DNA of 64,000 nt from contig JABMLP010000016.1 of assembly GCA_013176395.1 (NCBI GenBank), forward strand, positions 1 through 64,000, read 5' to 3'. Under the pieces are notes generated by a model, which made no database searches, was not told where the DNA came from, and saw only the letters and a program-made list of their open reading frames with translations. The position numbers were made by a program, and so were the translations under genes. This document shows, piece by piece, positions 21,270 to 31,746 of the stretch (the first letter of the stretch is position 1; each line of letters starts with the position of its first letter). The stretch comes from Venturia oleaginea. Its lineage: Eukaryota; Ascomycota; Dothideomycetes; Venturiales; Venturiaceae.

Positions 21270-22806
21270 ATGCCTGGAATAACAACAAAAGCAGAATGGC
21301 CCGCCTGGCAAGAATTCACATACACAAGAGACCTCGCCGCAACCCTCTCAAAAGACCCCGCCTACGCCAAAACAAAAGCCTCCATAATCTCTGAGTTCGG
21401 CGAACACAACCTCCGTAAAAGCTGGCTGGAAACATGCAAGGCCCTAAAACCCACAACCGACGAACTGCAAACAAAAGGAACCAGCATAATCCCCACCCTC
21501 CACATCACCTCCGTCCTCACAAACACCGTCCCAGAAAGCACAAAGGACGAGATCCGCGCCCGCGGAGCCTTCATAGTCCGCCAAGTGATTCCTCGCCACG
21601 AGGCCGACGAGGCCTTCGCCGAGTTGAAAGAATACGTGCACGGCGAGGCGAATAGGGGGAAAGTGGGGGGTTGGCCTGAGGATACCCCTAGTATTTTGCG
21701 ACTGTACAATTCGCCCACGCAGAATAAACTGAGGAGTCATGCGAACCAGATGGCGTTGATGAGGTGGATTAATAATTTGTGGGAGTGGGATGAGGACGAG
21801 GAGACGAGTGGCGAGGTCAGTGCCGAGCCGTTGGTTTATGCCGACGGGGTTCGGATTCGACCGCCGCAGCAGCCGTTTTTGGGCTTGGGGCCTGTATGTG
21901 TACTTCCTCTTTTTCCCTTTCCCTACCCTTCTCTTCCCCATCACCTTCCCTCCCCTCAAAACTCCGTCCAAACACCACTAACCCCATTCCCCGCAAAAAA
22001 GCATATAGACGCCGGCTCCCTCTGCCGCTGGGCCGACCCCGACTACCGCAAAACATACTCCCAAATCTTCTCCGGCTCCCCCTCAACACACAACCCCTTC
22101 AACCTCTCCCTCCGCAAAAACGCAAACCAAATGCTCTACCCCGGCGGCGGCCAATCAACCGTCCTCCGCTGTTTCCAAGGCTGGACGGCCCTATCCCGCA
22201 CGGCGCCGCGCGAGGGTACGATCCGTCTCTTCCCAGCTATCAAATGGCAAATAGCTTATGTACTTCTTCGACCATTTTTCAAGGAACCGGAGGATAAGAG
22301 TAAGATTTTGGATGCCGAGGCATGGGGGTTCGATGAGGGGGGGGATTGGTTTCCTGGGACGGTGAAGGAGACGAGTCAGTATGTTTCTGCGGGGAGTCAT
22401 CCTCACCTTCGGTTGAAGGATTGTCTTGTTTATGCTCCTGAAATGGAGGCGGGTGATACTGTTTGGTGGCATGCTGATGTAAGTTGTCGACTTAATTTTC
22501 ATTTCTCTCTTACCTTCTTTTCCTTCCATACTCTGCCCTTATTTCTGACGAGATTAGATGTGCCATGCGGTAGACGCCGAACACATCGGGACAACCGATG
22601 CAGCGGTCGCCTACATAGCCGCCACACCCACCACAAAATTAAACAAGGAATACATGGCTCGTCAATACGCGCAAATGTCAAAGGGGTTGCCACCACCTGA
22701 TTTTTGTAGTAAGACGGATGCGAAGATGGAGAGTGAGACTGAGTTGGCGGGATATGAGGGATTTTCAAAGGATGAAAAGCTATGGAAGGCTCTGATGGGT
22801 TTGTGA
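21270..22806 (+). CDS. DUF1479 protein, probable Fe(II)/2-oxoglutarate-type oxygenase fold
   Basis: Three exons (21270-21893, 22002-22478, 22558-22806) join to 449 residues, close to the normal size for fungal DUF1479 proteins. Introns are 108 and 79 bp. Characteristic stretches include GAFIVRQVIPRHEA in the N-terminal part, HIDAGSL at the start of exon 2, LYPGGGQSTVLRCFQGWTAL, and WWHADMCHAV across the second intron. A plausible metal triad is His209, Asp211 and His370, matching the HxD...H pattern; this is inference from the family's fold, whose bacterial member is YbiU. The physiological substrate is not known. The coding strand flips between A/C-rich and G/T-rich blocks (see findings). 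Confidence 0.88.
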
Positions 22807-23129
22807 GCAGTGAAAGAGATGAAAGAAATGCCAAAAAGAAGAGTCTGTACAGAATGAGAAACCGATAAGGAACCGGGTATATGGGAAATTGAATGTGTTG
22901 GAAATAATTCTGCAATCACGTCGTGTAGACGATCACTTGGATCAGATAATGAAGCTGTTTGTATGAGACTAATCAAGTGAAGACCAGGAAATCTAGCCAT
23001 AGGATAGGGATAAGAAAGTAGGAAAGCGACTTCGTCTTCTTCTCCATACAACTCAGACACTTGCCATTTGGAGAGATGCGAGCCTAGACGTCTGCTCCAT
23101 GCAAGCAAGAAATTCGAAGCGATACAAAC
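22807..23129. other. Spacer between convergent genes
   Basis: The DUF1479 gene and the transhydrogenase gene converge on this stretch. It holds the two 3' ends and nothing else that I can see. Confidence 0.5.
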
Positions 23130-24054
23130 CTAAACAAGCATAGCTGCCTTCTGCTTGTCGTCCAAAGACTGTTTGATAGCTATGGATACTAAGTCAGTAT
23201 GGTGTTCCTCCAGATAAGTGTAAAAACTTACCGTCACATGTTGTCTTCGCGTCTCCAAACAGCATCTTCGTGCCCGGCATGAAGAACATCGGATTCGGAA
23301 CATCGGCTAGTAGAATTGGATTAGTTAAGATCCACAATGGGCAGCGATAATTCATACCATAGCCAGAAGACATCCCACGCTTCATCACAATGACCTGCTT
23401 GCTCTTCCATGCGTGCAAAACCGGCATACCAGCGATGGGTGATCCAGGCTCCAATGCGATGGGATTAACCGTGTCATTCGCACCAATGACAAGGGTCAGA
23501 TCGGTGTCGTTGAAGTCATCGTTGATCTCGTCCATTTCCAAGACAATGTCGTAAGGTACCGAAGCTTCGGCGAGGAGTACATTGCACTGGCCCGGCATTC
23601 TACCAGCGACAGGATGAATGGCAAAACGCACTTTGATGCCTTTGGCTCGAAGCATTTGTGTGATCTCCGCGATTGGGTACTGAGCTTTTGCAACTGCCAT
23701 TCCGTAGCCGACAACAATGATGACGCTCTCGGCGTTGGTGAGGGCTTCCACTGTATCTTCAACTGTTGTCGGTATCACCGTTCCTTCAACAGCGGGGCCG
23801 GTAGGTTCTGCCTGCGCTATGCCGCCAAAGAGGACGTTGGTTAAGGATCGGTTCATTGCCACGCACATAATATAAGATAGAATCGAGCCACTGACTCCAA
23901 TCAGAGAACCGACAGTCGTCAGTAGAGGATTGCTCAGCATTAGTCCTTCTGCAAGCAATGCGAATCCAGAGTACGCATTCAGCACAGTAATGACCACTGT
24001 AAATGTCAGTATAAACATTCTGATGGGCATTGGATAACCACTCCTCAATCTCAA

Positions 24055-24121
24055 TCCGTATCGATGAATTTCTGGCGAACATCAAAATCTGAGCCGCCAA
24101 AGATTTATCGATATCGATCTA
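24055..24121. repeat. Foldback inside transhydrogenase intron (introner-like element copy)
   Basis: Inverted arms TATCGATGAATTTCTGGCG (plus strand, from 24059) and the minus-strand counterpart ATCGATATCGATAAATC near 24101-24121 flank a loop of about 25 bases. The element sits in the middle of the 164-bp intron 23997-24160. The core is shared with the foldback in the neighbouring intron and with those at 13367 and 15131. Confidence 0.75.
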
Positions 24122-24867
24122 AATCTAAGAGATGCTGACGTGAGAGCGTTTGACATTTACCAGGCATATCCGCGCCACCAATCGCGGCTGTCGTGGTGTA
24201 ACCCTTGAGGAAGCTAAGGGCTGCATTCGCGGATAGTGCTGCAGCTGCTATCATAGGAGATCCAGGCGCTAGTGTAAAGAAGACTCCCATTGTTCCAACG
24301 TTGGCTGCTAGCATCGATCCGTTGATCGCATGTCGTCCAGGCAGCTTTAGTGGTTTGGAGGACATACGACCGGCGAGCTTCATATATGCCACGATAGATC
24401 CAGTGAACGTTACACCTCCGATTAGAACCCCTAAATAGCCAGTAACCATGTGCAGCATCGAGATGTCGGTCTCAATTTGAGCCATGACCATACCGATACT
24501 GGTCAGTACTGCAGCCAAACCTACCACCGAGTGGAGAGCAGCGACGGTCTGAGGGAGCTCAGTTGGTGAGATTCGGAGGCCAATCCTCGCTCCCACTAGT
24601 GATCCAAGGATCGCAAGTCCACCGAGCTGCGCAAACATCTCTGGAGAGAACCCTGCGGCAGCCAGAGACGCAAGAATGCCTGTGGCGACACCAATGATAC
24701 CTAGAAGATTGCCGCGACGCGCAGTGGCTTGCGCAGCTAGTCCGGAGAGTGAAAGAATGCAAAGAACGCTACTTGCAAGGTAGCCCGCCTGAACCATGCC
24801 GTTCATATCGCCCGAAGTTGCTGCAGCCACGCGGGTTAGTTGATGATTTCGGTTTGAAATCGCCTTG

Positions 24868-24936
24868 GGATCGATGCTGACGCATTTCTGGCAATTTTGA
24901 TTTTGAACTTTGCCAGAAATTTATTGACGCCGATTT
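24868..24936. repeat. Foldback inside transhydrogenase intron (introner-like element copy)
   Basis: Arms TGACGCATTTCTGGCAA (about 24879-24894) and TTTGCCAGAAATTTATTGAC (about 24909-24928) form a stem around a short A/T-rich loop, extended on both sides by ATCGA/CGAT-type sequence. The element sits in the middle of the 157-bp intron 24831-24987. Confidence 0.75.
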
Positions 24937-26053
24937 GCATTTGACAAACTTGAATTCGAAAGAGGGGTGCCAAAGTCGCTCACTCACCTGCAAATATGAA
25001 TCCGCCAGCAGCTAGCATGGCGGGGAAGATGTAGAGCCACGAGTATTCTTTGGGGTCGGTAGGACGTCGGAACATGTCCAGCATCCGCTTGGAAATTATG
25101 AATCCTCCAGAGATGTTGACGAACGCCAATAGAACTGAGAGAGCACCAAATGCCTGGGGTATAGTTTCTGGAAAGTATCCTCCTCCCATGATGAAGAAGC
25201 CTCCCACGCCGACAATCCCTGAGATGGCGTTCGTTACACTCATAAGCGGAGAGTGTAGTGCCGGAGCAACACCCCAGACTACACGATAGCCGATCAGAGA
25301 AGCTAAACCTGTCGTGAAGACATTGGTCATAAACAAAGGTGAGGTCAGCTTTCCGAGCGCCAATAAGCCACCCATTCCTCCGGTAACGGCTGTTACATCC
25401 CGGACCGTCTTTTTCCAGGGGGTTATGGCCTTGACTTCCTCAACTTGTATGGCTGATGCTTTTACAGCCGGACGCGGAGGAGATGGTCTTGGAGCAGGTG
25501 GTAGAATCTTTCCACTGTTTGTAACGATGGATCCACGAACTACCTCGTCCTCAAGATTAATGCCAAACATCTTGTCCCCGGTGGAGATTGAAAGAAGAAA
25601 TTTGGTGATGTTGTTCGAGTACAGCGTTGACGACTGAGTGGGAAGACGAGAGGCCAAATCAGTGTAGCCAATAATTGTAACACCATGCTCTACCGAGACC
25701 TTCCCAGGAATAGTCGCATTACAATTACCGCCAGCTTCGGCGGCGAGATCAACGATAACGGAGCCGGGTTTCATGGCCTCAACCATTGCCTTGGTGATCA
25801 GCTTGGGAGCTGGTCTTCCAGGAATCATAGCGGTGGTGACCACAATGTCGACTTCTCGGCATTGCTCCATGAACAGCTTCATCTCAGCTTCAATAAATTC
25901 CTTGGACATCTCTTTGCCATAGCCGCCTGCTCCACTGCCGTCTTCTTGGATCTCAACCTCCAAGAACTCTGCACCTAGAGACTGAACCTGTTCACGAGCA
26001 GCAGACCTGGTGTCGAAACCACGAACGATGGCACCCATTCGCTTAGCTGTCGT

Positions 26054-26182
26054 TGTCAAATGAACTCATTTCATTCACCTCATTTGTACTAGCTTGAGCA
26101 CGAGCCCCTCAATCGTGTATATATATGGGCATGCCCACGATCATCAATTCAGACTTTAGTCTGCTTCATCTACCTTTTGACA
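26054..26182 (+). repeat. 5' LTR of the Copia element
   Basis: 129 bp starting TGTC and ending GACA. It contains a TATATATA box at about 26117-26125, the likely core promoter. It abuts the broken coding sequence of the transhydrogenase gene. Confidence 0.9.
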
Positions 26183-26201
26183 GGTTATGAGCCCGGGCTT
26201 G
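26183..26201 (+). other. Copia primer-binding site, initiator-tRNA anticodon-arm type
   Basis: Directly after the LTR stands GGTTATGAGCCCGGGCTTG. Its first 12 bases are complementary to a GGGCTCATAACC anticodon arm, which holds the CAU anticodon of initiator methionine tRNA. Priming by a half-tRNA-iMet is known for Drosophila copia and yeast Ty5. Confidence 0.65.
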
Positions 26202-26485
26202 CACTACCGCTGTGCCCATATATAATTTGACCTACCACGCAAAGCAGATTCCTTGGTGTTGAATCACCACGCGGCCAACGGCTTTCTATGACCCATTCGA
26301 ACCCTCCCGCTGATCTCTCTCACGTCAAGGCACACGACAAATCTCAGAACCTCGTCGATTGCGCTTCTAGTTACTACAAGCCCTGTTCACGCCGCTTCTC
26401 AGGTCTCTCGCTCCCCTACACGTCAGAAATATCACCCGTACAGTTCCTATCGCTCATACAAATCCTTGCATTAGCTAAGTGGTCT

Positions 26486-27143
26486 TCGATCATGTCTCCG
26501 TGACCCGCTACGACGGTGAGCAGGCATGCAATCAATGCTGAAATTTAAGCCAGATCTCTCGGTCACGTCTCCGTGACCCGCTAGGACGGTGAGCAGACAT
26601 GCACTCATGGCCGAAACTTAAGCCAGATCTCTCGATCATGTCTCCGTGACCCGCTACGACGGTGAGCAGACATGCACTCATGGCTGAAACTTAAGCCAAA
26701 TCCCTCGATCATGTCTCCGTGACCCGCTACGACGGTGAGCAGACAAGCACTCATGGCTGAAACTTAAGCCAAATCTCTCGATCATGTCTCCGTGACCCGC
26801 TACGACGGTGAGCAGACATGCACTCATGGCTGAAACTTAAGCCAAATCCCTCGATCATGTCTCCGTGACCCGCTACGACGGTGAGCAGACATGCACTCAT
26901 GGCTGAAACTTAAGCCAAATCTCTCGATCATGTCTCCGTGACCCGCTACGGACGGTGAGCAGACATGCACTCATGGCCGAAACTTAAGCCAGATCTCCCG
27001 ATCATGTCTCCGTGACCCGCTACGACGGTGAGCAGACATGCACTCATGGCTGAAACTTAAGCCAAATCTCTCGATCATGTCTCCGTGACCCGCTACAACG
27101 GTGAGCAGACAAGCACTCATGGCTGAAACTTAAGCCAAATCTC
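26486..27143 (+). repeat. Nine 73-bp tandem repeats in the Copia leader
   Basis: Copies start at 26486, 26559, 26632, 26705, 26778, 26851, 26924, 26998 and 27071. One has a single extra G. Each contains CACTCATGGCTGAAACTTAA, which copies the gag start context (CACTCATGGCTGAAACTCAA at about 27195) but ends in a stop after four codons. Each also contains GGTGAG, a splice-donor-like sequence. Confidence 0.92.
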
Positions 27144-27199
27144 CTCGACTGCGACGATGCGATACAATCACTAAGTCTTCATATTCTCAATCTACACTC

Positions 27200-30100
27200 A
27201 TGGCTGAAACTCAAGCCGGATTCGGCTCTGGATCCTTCAAATTCAAAGACATACCAATACTTCAGGATGGTTATTCTGTTACTATGTGGATTGAACTGGT
27301 GGACACCTATCTTCTCCACCAGGATTTCGAACTTATCCTTGACAATCCCATCTTACCTCCTACCGTCGAAGGCGTCACTACTCGAAACTCTACAACCCCA
27401 GACTTATCGGTCGTATGGAAGAAATCACAAAGACTTGCTCTCTCCGCCCTTCGCACGCGTCTCGGAACAGAAGCTAAGTCCTGGGTGAAGGATCCTAAGT
27501 TTGACACTGTCAAGAAGCTCTGCGATGAGCTGCTTAAGAGATTCAGACCTCAGGGCGCCGGCACATTCGCAGAACTATGCAGGGAATGGAACAACCTCTC
27601 ATATTCGAACTCTCCAGACCTTCTTTCCTACACCGAAGACTTCAGACGTATTATCCGCGCCTTCGACGAACTCAACTCAGACGTCGTGCTTCCAGTACCC
27701 TTTATCGTCCAACATTACCTAGGTAACCTTGGCCCTGCCTTCGATACCTTTATCAGTACCTTCAATCAGACTGCCAACATCCTCAAGACTGAAAAGAATG
27801 ACCCAATCTCCTTCGAAGAAACCGTTCATCGCGTCAGGAACGAGGAGCGTAGTCATCTTAACACCCACTCTACAGTCGCTGCAATGGTCATTCAACCCTC
27901 CATTCCTTCCCTTCCAACTACCTTTGTGCGAAAAGGCGTGTACAGCGAAGAAGTCATCGGTGATACAGTCAAAATCCACGCATCTTATTGTACCAAATGC
28001 AACCGCGCATTCCATACCAAGCACGAATGCTTTCACAATCAGAAAGGCAACCAGAATCAACAGAAGAGACCTCGCGCTGATACCAAAGACACCAAGAAGC
28101 CAGATACCAAGAAAGTTACCGCCTTAATGGCTCGAGAGGACTTCCCTTGGACTGACCTTCTTCACCAATGGCTGCTGGACAGCGCCTGCGGCCGTCACCT
28201 TACCTGGGATCGCTCTGCATTCGTCGAATATCGCGCCCTTCCTCCATCTCAACAGCGTCAATTCAGTGGTCTCTCTGGCTCTACAGCAAAAGTCATCGGT
28301 ACAGGCACAGTCAGACTCTGGGTCACCACTACCAAAGGCTCATTTCGCCCTGTAGACTTTCATGGAGTCGAACATTGCCCTGAGGCAGGTGTTAATCTGC
28401 TATCCTTTGACCAACTTCTCTCTAAAGGCGTCAACTTCTCAGTTGACACATCAGGCTTCAAAATCTATATCCCAGACAAGTTCACATTCACCACCGGTCG
28501 CGTCAATGGCGTCTTCCCTCTCCATCTTCGCCGTCAACCCGTATCTTTTGCAGCCATCAATTCAGATACATTACAACTCTGGCATGAAAGGCTTGCACAC
28601 ATCAGTCCTCCACGCATTCGCGCTCTCGAAAAGATGGTGACAGGAATGGACCTCTCAAGACCTATCGATCGCCAACCTCCATGCGAAGCCTGCATGCTTG
28701 GGAAGATGAAGAGGACACCTCACACTGGTCACATCATGAGAGGGCGCTTCAAACTCGATCTAATCCATTCAGATGTCACTGGGCCCTACCCAACGCGTGG
28801 TTTTCGCGGAGAACTATGGGTTGTCAGCTTCATTGATGACTATACTGGCTATTCTGAGGTCCATTTCATGAAGCATAAAGATGAGGTGTTTGCTCTCTTC
28901 CAGCAATTCAAGCTCACCCACGAGACTGCTACTATGCGAATTCATTTCTACCAAACTGACAATGGAGGAGAATACGTTAAATCAGCAGATGAAGCCGTAC
29001 TTCTCTCTCAGGGAATCACTCACCACTGCACGACTCCATACAATCCTGAGCAGAATCCTCGATCCGAGCGCTTCAACGGCGTCATCTCGTCAATGGCAAA
29101 CCCCATGATGATTGCCTCACAACTTCCTACCAAGTACTGGCCTCTCGCATATGCCTACGCCAACTTTGTACGCGTCTTAGGACCCCATCCCAGCCTTACA
29201 ATGACCATCTTTGAGGCCTGGACCTCCATTGCTCCCGCAGTCTCCAATATGCTCATCTTTGGTAGCAACGGCTGGGCCATCACAAGGAAGACCAAAGGCT
29301 TCACAGATCGCTCCCTAGCAGGCAAATTCGTTGGCTTCGATGGCCACAGCATCTACAAAGTCTTGCTCGAAAATGGTCGCATCATTCGTACATCAACCTT
29401 TCACGCCGACGAATCCATCAAGCGCCGCCAACCTATCACTTATCATCATCAACTCCCCATCTCAACCACACCCATTGAACAACCTGGTCATCTCTCTCGC
29501 TCACCAACCCCTCAACGCGTTGAGCCACCAGCTCGCGAAGAGGCTACTCTCCCAGATTCCGAAAACTCTGACTCCTCTAACCTCTCTGACCCTCCATCAG
29601 TGATGGGTGACGCGCCACCACGAGAATCCCACTCCGTCGCGGTGAGAACACGTCGCCCAGATCGCCCAAGCAAGAGAACCCGTGAGGCTGCAGGCCTTAA
29701 CTCATTTATTGGCCTGTACAGCGTCAACAAAGCCACAGAAATTGCGAAGCTCATTGATGAATATAAGCCTACCCACGATCGCGAACCTATTGTTCTTACT
29801 GAGGAGCAAGCAACCCTCGCCTTTCACGCCAATATCGCCAAATCCTCTGCCTACTGCCTCCTCTCCTTCCTAAGCCTCGCAGCCTCTACTGAGCCATTCG
29901 AGCCTACAACATACAATCAAGCCATGTCATCACCTTATGCTCCTCAATGGCTCAAGGCGATGAAGGAGGAGATGCATTCAATAGATGACAACAACGTCTG
30001 GACACTCACAACACTCCCAGAGGGCGCAAGGCCACTGACGGGTAAATGGGTGTTCAAATTGAAGCGCGGTGCCGACGGCACTGTGCTGAGATTTAAGGCA

Positions 30101-31451
30101 AGATACGTGGTGAGAGGTTTCGAGCAGGAATTCGGCATTAACTTCCATGATACCTTTGCCTCTGTGGTAAAGCCGATGACATACAAAGCTCTCTTTGCTA
30201 TTGCTGCCTCCCTTGACTGGGAGATTGAGCAGATGGACGTCAAAACTGCCTTTCTCTATGGCGAGGTTGATGAAACTATCTTCGTTTGTCAACCTCGTGG
30301 CTTCGAGGTTGGTGATGACTACTGTCGGCTCAATCGTGCATTATACGGCCTCAAGCAGGCACCTAGGGTTTGGTATGAAACTCTATCCGCATTCCTTGTC
30401 TCTCTCGGGTTCTCAATGCTAGATAGTGACTTCAGTGTCTTCCACAAAGGACAGCTGTTCGTCGCTATCTATGTTGACGATCTTCTGCTTGTTGGGCCCG
30501 ATATGAACGAGATCAATCTTCTGAAAGATGCCTTGCACAAGCGCTTTCAGATGACTGACCTAGGGCCGGCAAAGTTCTATCTCGGCATGGCACTTCAGAG
30601 GGATCGTCAGAATCGCTCAATTGCAATTAACCAAACTGCATACATCACGAAGATTCTCGAGGATCATGCCTTCTCCGATTGTTATCCAAAACCCATTCCA
30701 ATCAACCCATCTTGCCGCCCTGAACCCGCCAAAGAAGACTACCGTGCAGACCCTCAGTTCAGAACTAAATATCAATCCGCTGTCGGGTCACTCATGTATG
30801 CAATGCTCGGTACCCGGCCTGATATTGCCTTTGCAGTCTCTCTCGTCAGTCGCTTTGCGGCCAATCCAACCATCGCACATTGGTCCTTGGTGGAAGACAT
30901 CTTTCGCTACCTCAAAGGTACCATCTCTGCCTCACTCGTCTACAAAGGTGAACTCGAAAACCTGGTAGGCTTCACTGACTAACTGGGCTGGCGACGTCGG
31001 TACAAGGCGATCAACATCTGGATATCTTTTCAACATCGGCAGTGGAGCAATTAGCTGGTCATCCAAACGACAAGCTACAGTGTCACTCTCCACTTGTGAG
31101 GCCGAATACATTGGTCAAACGAATGCAGCAAAAGAGGCCATTTGGCTGCAGCGACTACTTCACGAGATCAACCCCGAATTCGGTCCTACCACTACAGTCA
31201 TCTATGCTGACAATCAAGGCGCCATTGCTCTCGCCAAGAACCCACAATCACACGGCCGCAACAAGGCTATGGACGCAAAGCATCACTGGATTCGAGAGAA
31301 GGTCGCCAAAGGTTCCATCATTCTCAAGTACATACGGACTGCAAAGATGGTCGCCGACAGCCTCACCAAAGGCCTGCCAAGGCCCACATTCGAAAACTTC
31401 AGGGCCGCCCTGGGCATCATGATTGACGCGATTCCATGGCCCTCATTCTGA
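27200..31451 (+). CDS. Copia Gag-Pol polyprotein, with a frameshift near its end
   Basis: The frame opens at 27200 (MAETQAG) and runs to a TAA at 30982 (1260 codons). Gag comes first, with a Cys/His cluster near residues 255-275. Next are protease (LLDSACG in place of the usual DSGA-type motif), integrase with an HH-CC finger and the Asp-Asp-Glu core ([25 protein letters not shown]), reverse transcriptase ([11 protein letters not shown]) and the start of RNase H. At about 30980 a two-base deletion (or one-base insertion) ends the frame. RNase H continues in another frame through 31451 ([17 protein letters not shown], then [12 protein letters not shown]). The Pro/Ser-rich segment between integrase and reverse transcriptase is normal for Copia. 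The copy is probably not autonomous because of the shift. Confidence 0.92.
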
Positions 31452-31617
31452 GTCGACTGGCGGCACTTTCTTATCATTATATTATCTCAATGTGGTTAGC
31501 CTGCTGGCGGTCTCAATCTCTCTCCTCTATGTCTGCTGGCATTCTCCTTGGTCTTTCAGGATCTTTCAATGGATTCAACTCATTTGCACGATCTCATTCT
31601 GTCTCAAGCAGGGGGGC

Positions 31618-31746
31618 TGTCAAATGAACTCATTTCATTCACCTCATTTGTACTAGCTTGAGCACGAGCCCCTCAATCGTGTATATATATGGGCATGCCC
31701 ACGATCATCAATTCAGACTTCAGTCTGCTTCATCTACCTTTTGACA
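31618..31746 (+). repeat. 3' LTR of the Copia element
   Basis: 129 bp, nearly identical to the 5' LTR (one visible T/C difference, in AGACTTTAGT versus AGACTTCAGT). It is followed at once by LINE sequence. Confidence 0.9.

Larger units (their letters stand above)
23130..26053 (-). pseudogene. NAD(P) transhydrogenase (proton-translocating), 5'-truncated by a Copia element
   Basis: Minus-strand exons 26053-24988, 24830-24161, 23996-23358, 23306-23232 and 23179-23130 join in frame. They encode the second half of domain I (KRMGAIVRGFDTR nucleotide-binding region), the membrane domain II, and domain III to the end ([11 protein letters not shown], then a short tail ending MLV). The enzyme moves hydride from NADH to NADP across a membrane, coupled to proton flow, usually in mitochondria. 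The N-terminal part (targeting signal and about the first 200 residues of the alpha domain) is absent: at 26053 the coding sequence abuts a Copia LTR and no start codon is left. I did not find the missing part in this window. The rest has no stops, so the loss may be recent. Two introns (24831-24987, 157 bp; 23997-24160, 164 bp) are about three times longer than the other two (51-52 bp), and each contains a foldback. Confidence 0.85.
26054..31746 (+). mobile_element. Ty1/Copia LTR retrotransposon, nearly complete
   Basis: Direct 129-bp LTRs (26054-26182 and 31618-31746; TGTCAAATG...TTTGACA) differ at very few positions. Between them lie a primer-binding site, nine 73-bp leader repeats, a long gag-pol frame with integrase before reverse transcriptase (the Copia order), and a polypurine tract (AGCAGGGGGGC) right before the 3' LTR. 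The flanks do not match: the left neighbour is the transhydrogenase gene (last five bases GTCGT) and the right neighbour is LINE sequence (ATACA). There is therefore no target-site duplication, and the ends come from different places. The LTR similarity points to a fairly young copy. Confidence 0.93.

Noticed and set aside
26486..27143. Possible CRISPR-like or origin-type repeats
   Set aside because: The 73-bp units abut one another without spacers and lie inside the leader of a Copia element.
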